Source of the DNA: Liopterus haemorrhoidalis | Lineage: Eukaryota > Arthropoda > Insecta > Coleoptera > Dytiscidae | DNA: 64,000 bases | NCBI GenBank assembly: GCA_963971575.1 | Contig: OZ020616.1 | Location: forward strand, 40,824,250 to 40,888,249 | Reading direction: 5' to 3' | Shown here: piece after piece, positions 11,201 through 21,628 of the stretch | Layout: every line of letters starts with the position of its first letter | How positions within the stretch are numbered: position 1 is the stretch's first letter | Notes under the pieces: model-generated | Seen by the model: the letters and a program-made list of their open reading frames with translations, nothing else | What the model was told of the DNA's origin: nothing | The model's database searches: none | Program-made: the position numbers and the translations under genes

Positions 11201-11860
11201 TTTTAAGTTTTTACAAAAACTAAGAAAGACATTTTTTTATTTCGTACAAACTTTTTTATTGCTCACCAAAATATTCGCCTGTAAGATTTATACACTTTTG
11301 CATGCGTTCAAACCAATTCTCGAAACATTTTTTCCTCTCTAAACTTGGTATCTCAAAAACATGGTTTTCGAAGGCTTAAACAGCTTCTTGAGATGATGAA
11401 AATCGATGTCCACGTATTTTTGTTTGACATTGTAGAACAAAAAAAATTGATGTGAAGTGTGAATTTTCACACATTGCAGGGTTTTGCAGGTATTTAATAA
11501 CTGAATGATGATTATTTGGGATGCCAAAACAAATTTTATGTCAAAATATTTTTTTATGAATTTTAATTCGAATGCCTAATACCATTATTTAAGTTTCTAA
11601 ATATGTGCAGTATTTTTTTTTACATAGCAAGGTTCATTAAGATTTTGAAAATTGCGCCTATGGCTTCTATTGGTTGCTTAAATCATTAGCCCCGCCCTCT
11701 GATTTCGTAAACACTTCCCACTGGTTATTAAATTTACGCTTTTAAAAATTATATGCAACATTTGCCAAAATATAGCTAGAATTTTTACTGTTAAATTTTT
11801 TAATTTTTAATATTAAATAATTTAAACAAAAGAAAACTGCAAAAAAAAAAAAAAAAATTG

Positions 11861-11946
11861 ACAGGATTCGAACTCTAGTTTGCAAGTTAACTGTGTTTAG
11901 CAAATTAGAAAACCAATGACTAAACACACATCGCTATCAGCGCTGA
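11861..11946 (-). repeat. tRNA-like block inside repeat A copy 1
   Basis: On the minus strand a B-box-like GAGTTCGAATCC follows GTTAACTTGCAAACTA, with a weak A-box region upstream. It cannot fold as a complete tRNA by eye. Confidence 0.4.
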
Positions 11947-12423
11947 CGTCTGAACTTAGTTACATAGCGAATTAAATATTTAACATATTTTGGTTAAAAA
12001 CACAAAAAATGCATTATTTTCCGAAAACATAATCTGATCAAAAATTCCTGTTGTACTATTCCGGTTCACACCAATATACATTACTTAGAATTTTTTCACA
12101 TTTTTAGTTTAAACCATCTGGGCTACAGGGTGTGGGACAAAAAATTTTTTGCACAATTTTGGCAAAAACCGCGTCAAAATAATTTATTTTGCAAAAATAA
12201 AATTTTGATCGTTAATCCACGTACTAAGGGCTTTCATTTGATACCCTACTCAGAATTTAAAAAAAATATTTTTTTTTTCGATGAGCACATATTTGTTTAT
12301 ATTTTTAGGGGGATATGTTTTTTAGATGTTTTAGTATTTTTCCTATGTGCGGGTCAAAAAGTTGTACAATCATGCCAAATTTCAACTCTCTAGGTTTAGC
12401 CGTTTGGCTACAATTTTTACCGA

Positions 12424-12424
<1 letters not shown>

Positions 12425-12481
<57 letters not shown>
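12425..12481. repeat. (GACA)n microsatellite
   Basis: About 14 units of GACA immediately after ACCGAA, inside repeat A copy 1. The same tract occurs at the same place in copies 3 and 5 with different lengths. Confidence 0.95.
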
Positions 12482-13299
12482 GACAAAATGACGGTATAAG
12501 GGTTTTTTGGTCATACCTACAAAACCCTAAAAAAGCAGTTAGGGGATAAATCAGGTGAATACGGGTAATGAGACAATAATTCGATGTTTTTCTCCTTTAA
12601 ATAATCAATTGTTTGACGTGCTGCGTGGGAGCTTGCATTTTCATGATGAAGAATGATGCGACGATTTTGATTGTTTTTCCTTTAGCATTTTTTTTTTTTT
12701 TTAGAACTCCCTTACACTAATCAACACGAGCCTTTTTTGAGCTTCGGTCAAACTATGCGGAATCCATCAGGAACAGATCTTTTTCACAGCTAAATGTTCA
12801 TGCAAAATCGAATGTATTGCAATCTGTGATATGCCAAAGGATGCCTTTATGTCACCTGCCGATCTTCTTCAATCAATTTGCGCACAGCATCGATGTTTTT
12901 TTTGAATCACAACCGATTTTGTCGACCTTCACGAGATTCATCACTGACGGACGCACGACCACGAGGAAATTCTGCAAATCAATTGTAAACAGTCTTTTCT
13001 GGTGGTGCTTCATTACCAAAAGTTGAACGAAGCAAATCTATGCATTGTTGTTGAGTAGGGCCTTTACTAAAATCGTAAAAAATCATCCAATAAAAACCTT
13101 CCCGAATAATATTCCTTTTTTCACAAACTTGTATATTTTAAACGCTCGCTGTCAACAAACTACTCGATCAATTTATAAGCTGCTACTGATTTTACAATAA
13201 CAAATGTAAAATTTTACGAATATAGTAAGGACACATTTCAATATTGCCATCTAATGGTCGTTTATAAAAACATAATGGTAAGCCTCGTATTTCAGTCAT

Positions 13300-13375
13300 A
13301 TATGTTAATCTATTCATTCTGATGTTCTAGTAAGCCGAAATACGTATTAATACAATACATTAAAATTTTTAAAAC
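13300..13375 (+). repeat. Penelope-type 3' tail remnant
   Basis: GTAAGCCGAAATACGTATTA followed by an AT-rich end matches the AAATACGTAT signature at the 3' ends of Penelope elements at 18700 and 29240 in this window. No coding part is attached. Confidence 0.45.
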
Positions 13376-13971
13376 CTTAATCAAATGTTTTTATTATTTT
13401 CTTGTTAAAATGGATGCCTTCAATTAATTCAATTTATATTAGAACTAAATAGGCATTTCTTCATACTTTACCTCATCCTTTTGTATTAGTCAAATGATCA
13501 AACTTTGCTCAAAATTTTGTTTTATGTTCTATTTTATCACATGTTTTGCGATACCGTTGTAAACAGTTTTCAAAGTGTTTTAAAATTCTTTTTGGTGTAA
13601 TTTATAGCTGTGAAAATAAAAAAGGTGTTAAAATTTTGTTTGAATCTGTGCAGCTTCAGAGTTCAAAGGTTGACCGATTTATTATAGCGCATGCGCTTCT
13701 ATAAATAATTGAACAGCTAAAATGTCTGAACTGTTACATTAAAAATTTCGAATTCTGTATGTTCAGTACACTTAGTAATACCCAGATTAATATTTCACAG
13801 ATATATGAGGATATACTGAAATAACGTGATTTTTTCGTATTGAAAATCATAATTTTCATAGAAATATTTCAAAAACTAAAATGATAAAATGAAAATAAAT
13901 GTGACGAACTATTTTGACAGTTCACAGTTAATTTTCTTTCCTGATCCTGTTTACGGTTCCACGATATTTGA

Positions 13972-14123
13972 ACATACGACAGATTAACATGCGACACTTT
14001 AACATGGACAGATTGACATGCGACAGATGAACATAGACACATTTTAACACACGATAAATGATCACTGTGACATATTATCATAGCCACAGATGAACATAAG
14101 TCAATTGAAGACACGAAATTTGA
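13972..14123. repeat. Irregular 15-bp tandem array
   Basis: Ten consecutive units of 14-16 bp can be laid out, close to ACATGCGACAGATTA (for example ACATACGACAGATTA, ACATGCGACACTTTA, ACATGCGACAGATGA). Units diverge toward the right side but keep the spacing. The surroundings do not share the motif. Confidence 0.75.
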
Positions 14124-14225
14124 TCTCACATTTCATTTTTATTTTAACACTTTTGAGAGCGTTATTCTTTCCAATACCTGGACACCATGATAATTTAGGT
14201 GTTGTTAATTTGTTTGAGAAGTTAG

Positions 14226-15245
14226 TTAGTCTTTGTTTGAAACGCCGCACTTTGAATAACTCCGTTATTTTAAGAGATACAAAAAATTCTTTAGAAGGAA
14301 AGTTAAACTAGACAAAAGGGCCCACTTAAGAACCACAATAAGAATTCTGCATCACTTCCAGTTTCATCGGAAATTGTTTCAACTTCTTATCTAGCACAGG
14401 GAATCGGTACCTTAATCTTTTTAATCATTTCAAAATGGCGACCATTCATTTACAAAATAATAAATAACATAAATCGTGCAAAGTTAAACATAGCGAGCTT
14501 TGAAAGTGATTTTGTTACATAAAAAAACCAAATAATACCTTCAAATTTTTTTGTCTGTTAGTACGAGTTTGATATTAAAGGTGACAACATCAAAACGTTT
14601 ATAATTATGGCTTACGTACGTTATTCAAATAAAGAACTGAAAGATAATATAATAAATTCTGTTAGGGTCCAGCAACTCTACCAAAAAAGGTATCCTGAAG
14701 GTAAAGGTTAGAAGACTTAGAACATAGGGTAAGAACAGCCATCAGGGAAATTCAAGAGTTTATCGTTCTAAATGTAATGGAAGAGTTTTTATTACGAATG
14801 AGAAAATGTATGGATAACAACGGCGATCATATTGAACATTTGTAAATTTTCCTTAGTTTATTACTAACTTAAGTCATATTTTGTTTTATTCTTTTTCCTA
14901 ATTACATAATGTTATATCTTTTTATGATTTAGTTTCTACGATTTTTATGTTATTTTTTATTTTATAAATAAATGTTCGCCATTTTGAAATGGTTAAAATT
15001 AAAGTATTATATTTAGATATTCTTGTAAAGCTGACTTAATGTACTTTCAAGAAAAAAAAATACCGATTCCCTATGCTAGATAAAAAGTTGAAACGATTTC
15101 CGCTGACACCGGAAGTGATGCAGAATTCTTATTAAAGTTCTTAAATGGGCCCTTTTGTCTAGTTTAACTTTTTTTTTGAAAAATTTTCTGTATCTTTCAA
15201 AATATAAGGAGTTATTCGAGGTGCGGCGTTTGAAATAATCACCCT
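14226..15245 (+). mobile_element. CAGGGTG-type DNA transposon, internally deleted
   Basis: Inverted ends of roughly 200 bp: the left has TTTGTTTGAAACGCCGCAC, CTAGACAAAAGGGCCCA and TCAAAATGGCGACC. The right has their complements and finishes with TTTGAAATAATCACCCTGTA. TIR ends reading ACAGGGTGATT are common on insect Tc1/mariner-group elements. The inner coding region joins the first and last parts of a transposase. Confidence 0.7.
14607..14845 (+). pseudogene. Transposase with only its N- and C-termini
   Basis: From ATG at 14607 the frame reads MAYVRYSNKELKDNI and LYQKRYPEG, resembling the start of insect CAGGGTG-type transposases (RYSN-E-L; LYxERYP). It stops at 14709. In the next frame, from 14708, LEHRVRTAIREIQ leads to MRKCMDNNGDHIEHL and a stop, the usual C-terminal end of the same family (C-x-x-NGxHxEHL). 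About 250 residues of catalytic core are absent, so this is a deletion derivative whose TIRs may still be usable. Confidence 0.6.
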
Positions 15246-15495
15246 GTATATATTTCGTTTCAAAGAAAATTTTAATTATTCATGCTCATATCAAGAGCTT
15301 TCAATCGATATCTCACTTAAAACTATATTTTTTAAATAAATATATATTTGTCTATATTTTTCAGACGATATGCTTTTCTGAAGTCTCAATAGTTTTTCTA
15401 TATGTGTTTCAAAGAGTTGTATTAGCATTTCAAATTGCAACTTTCTAGGTCCGAACGAAAGTAACGGTATGAGGGTATTTTTTATCAGAAACCTC
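15246..15495 (+). mobile_element. Repeat A copy 9, decayed 3' part
   Basis: The order AAGAGCTTTCA, ATTTGTCTATATTTTTCAGA, AAAGAGTTGTATTAGCAT, CAACTTTCTAGGTC and ACGGTATGAGGGT follows the 3' third of repeat A, with heavy divergence and no (GACA)n tract. Confidence 0.5.
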
Positions 15496-15510
15496 AGGAC
15501 ATTGATATCA

Positions 15511-15996
15511 ATTGATATATTAAAAATAGCTTATTTCGCGCTATTTGAATCACAAATATCTTATGCGATTTTGGCTTGGGGACACTCCACCTTTTGCTCC
15601 AGAATCTTTTCACTTCAGCGTCGATTAGTATGAATAATGATGGGTTTATCGTACAGAGCTGAATGTAAGCATTGCTTTGTAGAGCTAAGAATAATGACTT
15701 TTCCAGCGCTGGACACATATCATTGCCTACTTTATGCACACAGTCATCTTGGTGATTTTACTACTCATGGACATTTTCATAACTACAATACCAGAAACAA
15801 ATCAAATCTATGTCCGGATTTCATCAGTCTAAAAAAATGTAGGTACAGTGCAAATTACTATTCTCAGCACTTTTTTAATTTACTTCCCCTTAATCTCAGA
15901 AAATTTCCATTTCATATATTCAAAAGAAAAATAAAACAATATATCATTGAAAATCCAGTCTTCTTATTAGAAGATTTTTCTAAAATAGATTTTTAA
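15511..15996 (+). pseudogene. Jockey-type LINE ORF2, C-terminal end
   Basis: The frame gives ISYAILAWGHST, then MMGLSYRAECKHCF, then HNYNTRNKSNL and FFNLLPLNLRKFPFHIFK. These are the usual landmarks after the RT domain in jockey/CR1-group elements (YGxxLWG; NYxTRN; NxLP). One in-frame TGA sits at 15631 just before the stretch of 119 open codons. It ends at a stop at 15994. The RT itself is missing. Confidence 0.75.
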
Positions 15997-16168
15997 ACAT
16001 ATCTATCGATAACGAGGACTAAATCATGTTTTCATTTCTCTATAAGACCACAGAACTGGTCTATATCTACAAAAAATGTATTATTATTTTTTTTTTTACA
16101 ATTTGTGTATCTAATTATGTAATTGACTGACTGTAAACAACGGTATGATGTATTGTAATCAATAATCA

Positions 16169-16440
16169 TATTATTATTATGGGGTTTGTCAGGTCTTGAC
16201 AAGCGTCCACTAATCTCAAACTTCAGCAACCTTTTGAGCCGCGTCATACTAGAGACTAGTGGAGCTAAATACACACAACTGCATCCCAAACCCTGGCGAT
16301 ATGCAGCCGCGGAAATTATGCCAGATCCAATGACCGCACAATGCGGCGTGACCCGAGCAGCACTGCTTTCTGCATCCTGCAGATCAAAGAGTTGGCAGAA
16401 GATCTGCAGGTAGGAATGGACTCGATTTCCCTTCGAATTT
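16169..16440 (-). mobile_element. SINE-like element, copy a, (TTA)n tail
   Basis: Minus-strand body of about 255 bp, clearly richer in GC than its surroundings, ending in GACAAACCCCATAATAATAA. The tail of AAT repeats is like that of LINEs with 3-base tails, such as the one at 24.16-28.85 kb. A translation such as TRLKRLLKFEISGRLSRPDK is open but I treat it as incidental. Confidence 0.6.
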
Positions 16441-16446
16441 TTTTCA

Positions 16447-16526
16447 TTATTATTATTATTATGGGGTTTGTCAGGTCTTGACAAGCGTCTACTAATCTCA
16501 AACTTCAGCAACCTTTTGAGCCGCGT
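16447..16526 (-). mobile_element. SINE-like element, copy b, 5'-truncated
   Basis: Only the last 65 bases of the body plus the (TTA)n tail. It matches copies a and c apart from one or two bases and abuts the tail of copy c, so the copies are head to tail. Confidence 0.65.
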
Positions 16527-16701
16527 ATTATTATTATTATTATTATTATGGGGTTTGTCAGGTCTTGACAAGCGTCCACTAATCTCAAACTTCAGCAACC
16601 TTTTGAGCCGCGTCATACTAGAGACTAGTGGAGCTTAATACACACGACTGCATCCCAAACCCTGGCGATATGCAGCCGCGGAAAATTACGCCAGATCCAG
16701 T
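16527..16701 (-). mobile_element. SINE-like element, copy c
   Basis: About 150 bases of body plus a (TTA)n tail of eight units. It is nearly identical to copy a over the shared length, so the group is recent. Confidence 0.65.
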
Positions 16702-16780
16702 GCGTAATATTATATTTATTATATCTACGAAACCTTAAAAATGTTGTATCAGACAATCACCACTCTCGCCTTCTCTCTCG

Positions 16781-16784
<4 letters not shown>

Positions 16785-16846
<62 letters not shown>
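16785..16846. repeat. (CT)n microsatellite
   Basis: About 30 CT units. The open frame running through it is an artefact of the repeat. Confidence 0.95.
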
Positions 16847-16849
<3 letters not shown>

Positions 16850-16851
<2 letters not shown>

Positions 16852-17531
16852 TATTTACAAGACACCTACGAAATCCTGAAACGTTTGAAAATTCCCATTT
16901 CAAAGAGACGTAAGCGAATCACCAATTACAGTTAACGCATTTATTAGCGGGATTTCAGCTAAAATTTAATCAGAAACAAACATTAAATTTTGCATCGTCC
17001 CATAATCCTCGTAAAATTGGATTTAATTTTTGATCTTGATAGAAATTATTTAAATTTAATTCTGATGAGTTGAACGGGCGTAATAGCGTGTGTAAAGCAT
17101 GGTTTAGCTAGATCATGGGTAGGCAACCGCAGGACCGGTCCCATATCCGCTTGACAAATAGAGATAGCGCTGATATGAAGGTGAGGTACATGTGTAAATT
17201 ATCTCTACCACCGCATTATGGCATTGCAGTCTGCATAACATGTGTCACATGCAATATCATTGCTTTTAAGATGTCACCGATGCTATCAGTAAATAGAAAC
17301 AGTTTACATGCAATGTGATATGAACAAGAATGGATTAATGGACTTTAAAATTTGTAGGACCTAGTAGGTATAAACAGAGACGTAACGAGTAGTTTTAGCG
17401 CCTATGGCGTGTACTTGAAGTAAAAGTCATAACTTTTAAAATGTATGAGGATCTTTGACTTATTTTGAAATTCAAACCATTTAAACATTTAGTTGCCCAT
17501 TTTATTTTTTACCAAATAAATTACTCTATAT
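16850..17531. other. No gene recognised
   Basis: The plus frame at 17115-17318 covers GTAGGCAACCGCAGGACCGG, which resembles a hAT terminus, and has no domain. Nothing else is seen. Confidence 0.35.
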
Positions 17532-18243
17532 CAGTGGTTTTCAACCTTCTTATATCTGCGGAACCCTACAGTTTAAATGCTATTTCTTTGAACCCCCAGG
17601 GCAAAAAGCCACAATAAGCTGCCTTTTTTAATTTTAAGGTCAAACGTTTTAATATAATAATTTAGATGTTTATTACTGAATTTAGTCTTGATGAAAATTA
17701 ATATTTTATAGCTGACTATATCTCTATATTTTTTAAATCTACATTTCAGTAAATATATCTCTATTTTTTTTAAATCTATTTTTAAGTAAAATAGAATACC
17801 TACGTATTCTATTTTACTTTTTAAATAATGCAATACCTACCTAACATGATTTTTAATACAAATTATAAAAAAAAAATTAAAAAAATAATTAGCGATATAC
17901 TGGTTTGAATCTTACTTATTTATTTACTATAAATATTTATTAGCAATCATTTTAAATATAAAATCAAAGTAATATAGTAATAAACATAATAATATAGTTT
18001 ATAAACATAAAAACCAATGATTACATGAGTACATATTTAAATGGTAGGTGATATAAGAAGTAAATAATAATCACAACCAACAAATTTGAGTTTTTTGTCG
18101 AGTAAAATTAGTTCTTTTGGATTAAATATGACCTACTGATGACGAAAAAACACACAATAAAACCATTTAATTAAAGTTGCGGAAACCCTGAAAACGTTTC
18201 ACGGAACCCCAGGATTCCGCGGAACACAGGTTGAATATCACTG
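17532..18243. mobile_element. hAT-type MITE
   Basis: Ends CAGTGGTTTTCAACCT and, inverted, CAGTGATATTCAACCT, with GCGGAACCC / TTCCGCGGAAC just inside. Flanks are CTCTATAT and CTCTAGGC, which share five of eight bases, so the 8-bp duplication is imperfect. The inside is AT-rich and non-coding. Confidence 0.65.
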
Positions 18244-18251
18244 CTCTAGGC

Positions 18252-18560
18252 CAGCGGTTCTTAAACTTATGTAGTCCGATGAACCCCTCTTGAACAAAAT
18301 TTTTTTGGCGGACCCCATCCCAACCCTAGGCATTTTATATCGTTCTTGAGACTTAATTTCTGGCTCAATAATCTAATAGGTACTACGTTATAATAAATAT
18401 TGGTAAAAATGTGTCGCTGGTCATTTTAATAAATGGTCTTACGCATTTATAGAGATTAACATTTTTAATAGCTCATAGAATAAAAAAATATAATATAAAC
18501 ATAGAATTTAAACATAAAATGAATAAAAATAGTAGTCAAAAGCATTAAAAATTAAAATTA
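18252..18560 (+). mobile_element. Truncated hAT MITE, same family as 22292-22893
   Basis: Starts CAGCGGTTCTTAAACTTATG exactly where the previous hAT duplication ends, and follows the 22.3-kb copy through GCGGACCCC and CCTAGGCATTTTA. The right end is lost. Confidence 0.6.
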
Positions 18561-18589
18561 AATTAAAAAAAAGCATTATCTGCTAATAT

Positions 18590-18765
18590 GGTTGACACTT
18601 GTATTCCCTACCATTAATATTTGTTCCCACTGAATGTATCTGTTGAAAATAAGTTTAGTTTGTAATTTGAACTCCTGTAGATGGCATCACTGCCGAAATA
18701 CGTATAGAGTAACAATAAACTTATATTTGCGAAACTTACCGAGTGTGTTATTTATTAATCTTATA
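18590..18765 (+). repeat. Penelope-type 3' UTR remnant
   Basis: Contains GTAGATGGCATCACTGCC, GAAATACGTAT, AATAAACTTATATTTGCG and ACCGAGTGTGTTATTTATTA. The same order ends PLE-2 at 29220-29300. Confidence 0.6.
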
Positions 18766-18972
18766 TTAAATATGTTTTACCGAGAATACACGGACTCCTC
18801 TGTCAATTATAAAAAATACTGTCTTAGATAACCGAAAACCACTAATTTAAAAATATTTCTACTCAGCGTTTTAGAATGTGTGCACTTATGTATCATTACG
18901 TGCTTATGTAAACATAATATTAAATTTTCAAAGTATGGATAGTAGCACGATGCACGGCATGATAATATATAT

Positions 18973-18989
18973 ATACATACATACATACA

Positions 18990-19069
<80 letters not shown>
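18973..19069. repeat. (CATA)n followed by (TA)n
   Basis: A compound microsatellite of about 11 CATA units and 26 TA units. Long open frames on both strands here are repeat artefacts. Confidence 0.95.
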
Positions 19070-19070
<1 letters not shown>

Positions 19071-19139
19071 GTAGATCTTTGAGTTAACGGTGACGTCATT
19101 GTCTTTATGAAAAATTCCAACTGTAGGTCCCTCCATTGA

Positions 19140-19815
19140 CAGGACAGTGCAATGATATCCACGATATTTGCTTATACCAAATTGTGAGAGAAATAAACAC
19201 TGTTTACATTTAGCATTTATTATAATGAATTTTTAGTAATAAATATGTAATATATGCAAATGCTCTGGCGAATTAAAATTTTAAGTTTACCTTCGCATCT
19301 TATAATGGTGAGCTTAAAATTTAAATAATACTCTTGGGGCTATGAATTCAAATTAACCTAATCCATCGTATAATCCAGAAAATGACAGATAAAGGACAAT
19401 AAACAATAAGAAATACTGTGTAATACGAGGATAATAAAATTGATATAAAACGTAATATAACTAGGTCAAAATATTAGCACTATATATATATTATTTATTT
19501 TATTTTATTCGCATTTGCAGCGTCGTAAAATGTAAGTGAAAGCAAGTCAATAGTACAAGTAGTGACAGCTGTAGGCGACGTCAGGCGTCGGTTTATCGAG
19601 AACGAGACATACAGAGAACTCTAGCGGAGACGCTTGGAAGCACACGAAAGTAAATATTATATCTGGAATTTGAATGACATCGAATGACAAGTGTGTGGAT
19701 ACATTTGTATAATTTTAATAAATAAAATGATACCATTATTGTGATACAAAATGGAATTTTACTTCAAAATTGATAAATATTAACTATTAATAGTATTAAA
19801 ATTTAAATTATAGAC
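19140..19815. other. No gene recognised
   Basis: AT-rich, no terminal repeats found; GACGTCAGGCGTCGG near 19578 is a local GC-rich spot. Confidence 0.4.
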
Positions 19816-20310
19816 TGTTTCTTTGGTTTAAGTGAAACTAGATTTTGAACTTTAGTAACTTTTGCCAATTAGGTAAGGCTTTTTGTGATTTTTTTTTTTA
19901 GAAAAAGCCCTCTTCATCTTAAAAGAAGAACTCATGACATAGAAAAATGAAAATTCCAGTTAGTTCCGCTTAAACGTTTGAATAACCTATATGATATAAC
20001 ATGTTGATACTGTAATTTTAAAAGATTTTTGTAATATCAATATAGCTTACGATTTAAAAGGTGTGACTTATTGAAATAAAAATTCGTGGTTACAAAAGTG
20101 AAAAACTGTAATATATACAGTATATTTCATACGGCGAGACGTTATTATTTTTTATACTATTCTAGATTTGGTATATATTCTATTTTTTATAGTAAAAGTC
20201 ACTTTAAAATAAATGCCAACAAGAATCATGAAATAATCTAGGCAAGCTCGGTTTTAGTGATAACTTGAGACAACGAAGCTTCCGTTTAGTCCCACTTAAA
20301 CCAAAGAAAT
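19816..20310. mobile_element. Repeat B copy 1, TIR element
   Basis: TTTCTTTGGTTTAAGTG at the left, and its inverted counterpart CACTTAAACCAAAGAAA at the right, followed inward by CTAGATTTTGAAC. Other copies or pieces lie at 23153, 34470, 48265 and 62512. No coding sequence. Confidence 0.6.
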
Positions 20311-20340
20311 TGTATTATACGTATTACAAAATGAAATATA

Positions 20341-21626
20341 CCAGGTCTACAAGTATGAAATGCGGATTTTTTTCAAACTTGCCGCTCAAACAGAGTGTAT
20401 AGTTCAAAGTTTCAACACATATGGCATTTTGTTAAGTTATCATTAAGTGTCAAATGCGTATAGGTTATAATTTGAAAACTGATCATATAGTTTTGTTTTA
20501 CTGTGTTAAAAATGTCAAATTTTGTGCCAAATAAAAAGCATTCGCGGACAGTACTACTGTTTTGTTTTCAATTGAAAAAAACTGCTGCTGAATCATACCG
20601 ACTGCTTCGAGAAGCTTATGGTGAATATGCTCCATCGCAAGATACGTGTGAACGATGGTTTCGGCGTTTCAAAAGTGGTGACTTTGATCTTACTGACAAA
20701 GAACATGGAAAACCTCCAAAAAAATATGAAGATACAAAATTGGAAACTTTGCTACAGGAAGACGATAGTCAATCACAAAAACAACTAGCAGAGCAGTTAG
20801 GCGTTAGTCAACAAGCTGTTTCCAATCGCCTACAAGAGATGGGTAAGATCAAGAAAGTCGGCAGATGGGTTCCACATGCATTGAATGAGAGGCAGATGGA
20901 AAAACGCAAAAACACTTGTGAAATTTTGCTTGCACGATACAAAAGAAAGTCTTTTTTGCATCGTATCATTACTGGCGATGAAAAATGGATTTATTTTGAA
21001 AATCCCAAACGCAAAAAATCATGGGTGAACCCAGGCTCACCATCCACATCAACTGCAAGACCGAATCGCTTTGGCAAAAAGACAATGCTCTGTACTTGGT
21101 GGGACCAAAAGGGTGTGGTCTATTATGAATTGTTAAAACCTGGTGAAACAGTTAATACCCAACGCTACCAACAACAACCGATCGAATTGAACCATTAGCT
21201 GCTCATAAAACGGCCAGAATACGAAAGAAGACAGCACAAGGTAATCTTTCTTCGCAATAACGCTCCATCACATAAGGCAAAAGCAGTTTGCAACACATTG
21301 GAGGCACTCAAGTGGGAAGTGCTACCCCATGCCGCTTACTCACCAGACTTGGCCCCTTCAGATTACCACTTATTCGCATCGATGGGTCACGCACTTGCCG
21401 AGCAGCACTTTTGTTCATATGAAAATGTGAAAGAATGGCTAGATGAATGGTTTGCGGGGAAAGGGGAAGAGTTCTACTGGCGAGGTATTCACAAATTGCC
21501 TGAAAGATGGGAAAAATGTCTAACTTCTAATGGAGCATACTTTGAATAAATAAACTTTTACCGTTCTTTTGAGTTTAATGTGTTTTATTTTTAAAAAAAA
21601 TCCGCATTTCATACTTATAGACCTGG
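20341..21626 (+). mobile_element. Full-length mauritiana-type mariner (Mos1-like)
   Basis: TA at 20339-20340 and 21627-21628 bounds inverted ends reading CCAGGTCTACAAGTATGAAA (left) and the same with one change (right). The length is 1286 bp, which is the length I know for Mos1. It contains one 345-codon transposase gene. Confidence 0.95.
20512..21549 (+). pseudogene. Mos1-like mariner transposase, inactive
   Basis: From the ATG at 20512 (MSNFVPNKKHSR) to the stop at 21547 there are 345 codons, the Mos1 length. The paired HTH region includes YAPSQDTCERWFRRFKSGDF and QLGVSQQAVSNRL; the linker WVPHALNE is present. By Mos1 numbering, D156 is intact in TGDEKW and D284 in PSDYHLF. The second catalytic residue is Asn (AAT at codon 249, in FLRNNAPSH where HDNAPSH is usual). 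Codon 229 is TAG. Both changes should abolish activity. An in-frame upstream ATG at 20503 could add three residues, but the Mos1 comparison favours 20512. Confidence 0.95.
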
Positions 21627-21628
21627 TA

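Larger units (their letters stand above)
11447..12528 (+). mobile_element. Repeat A copy 1 (DINE-1/MINE-1-like)
   Basis: It starts TTGATGTGAAGTG, has a palindrome GTGTGAATTTTCACAC, then CAGGGTTTTGCAGGTAT. At the other end an inverted ATACCTACAAAACCCT is preceded by a (GACA)n tract at 12425-12481. It is inserted in a run of A inside a mariner, with A-tracts on both sides. Subterminal inverted repeats, a terminal hairpin and a GTCT-type microsatellite core are the features described for Helentron-associated elements (DINE-1, MINE-1); the assignment is inference. A tRNA-like block lies at 11861-11946 on the minus strand. Confidence 0.7.
11256..13086 (-). pseudogene. mariner transposase (SETMAR type), split by repeat A
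   Basis: Reading from 13086 on the minus strand, the protein starts MIFYDFSKGPTQQQC and continues with the paired HTH region, including VYNWFAEFPRGRAS. After a stop and frameshift it resumes with SILHEHLAVKKICS and WIPHSLTEAQKR. The centre with the first catalytic Asp (TGDE region) is deleted. Next comes IILHHENASSH near 12650, where the usual D of HHDN is E, then YPYSPDLSPN near 12560. Repeat A copy 1 (11447-12528) then intervenes. The C-terminus resumes as VKQKYVD and ends WFERMQKCINLTGEYF before the stop at 11256. This is an inactive copy with deletion, frameshifts, a changed catalytic residue and an insertion. Confidence 0.85.

Noticed and set aside
12305..12514. Minus frame with SVCLSVCLSVCL repeat (also at 57269, 42436 and 33839)
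   Set aside because: Produced by (GACA)n or (GT)n tracts in repeat elements.
13972..14123. CRISPR array
   Set aside because: Units are adjacent with no spacers, and the genome is eukaryotic.
16032..16616. 194-codon minus frame with three TRLKRLLKFEIS repeats
   Set aside because: The frame runs through three SINE-like copies and their AAT tails (poly-Asn). The repetition reflects DNA copies, not a protein design.
18807..19162. Long open frames on both strands with YIYIYI and MYVCMYVC repeats
   Set aside because: They are translations of the (CATA)n/(TA)n microsatellite.
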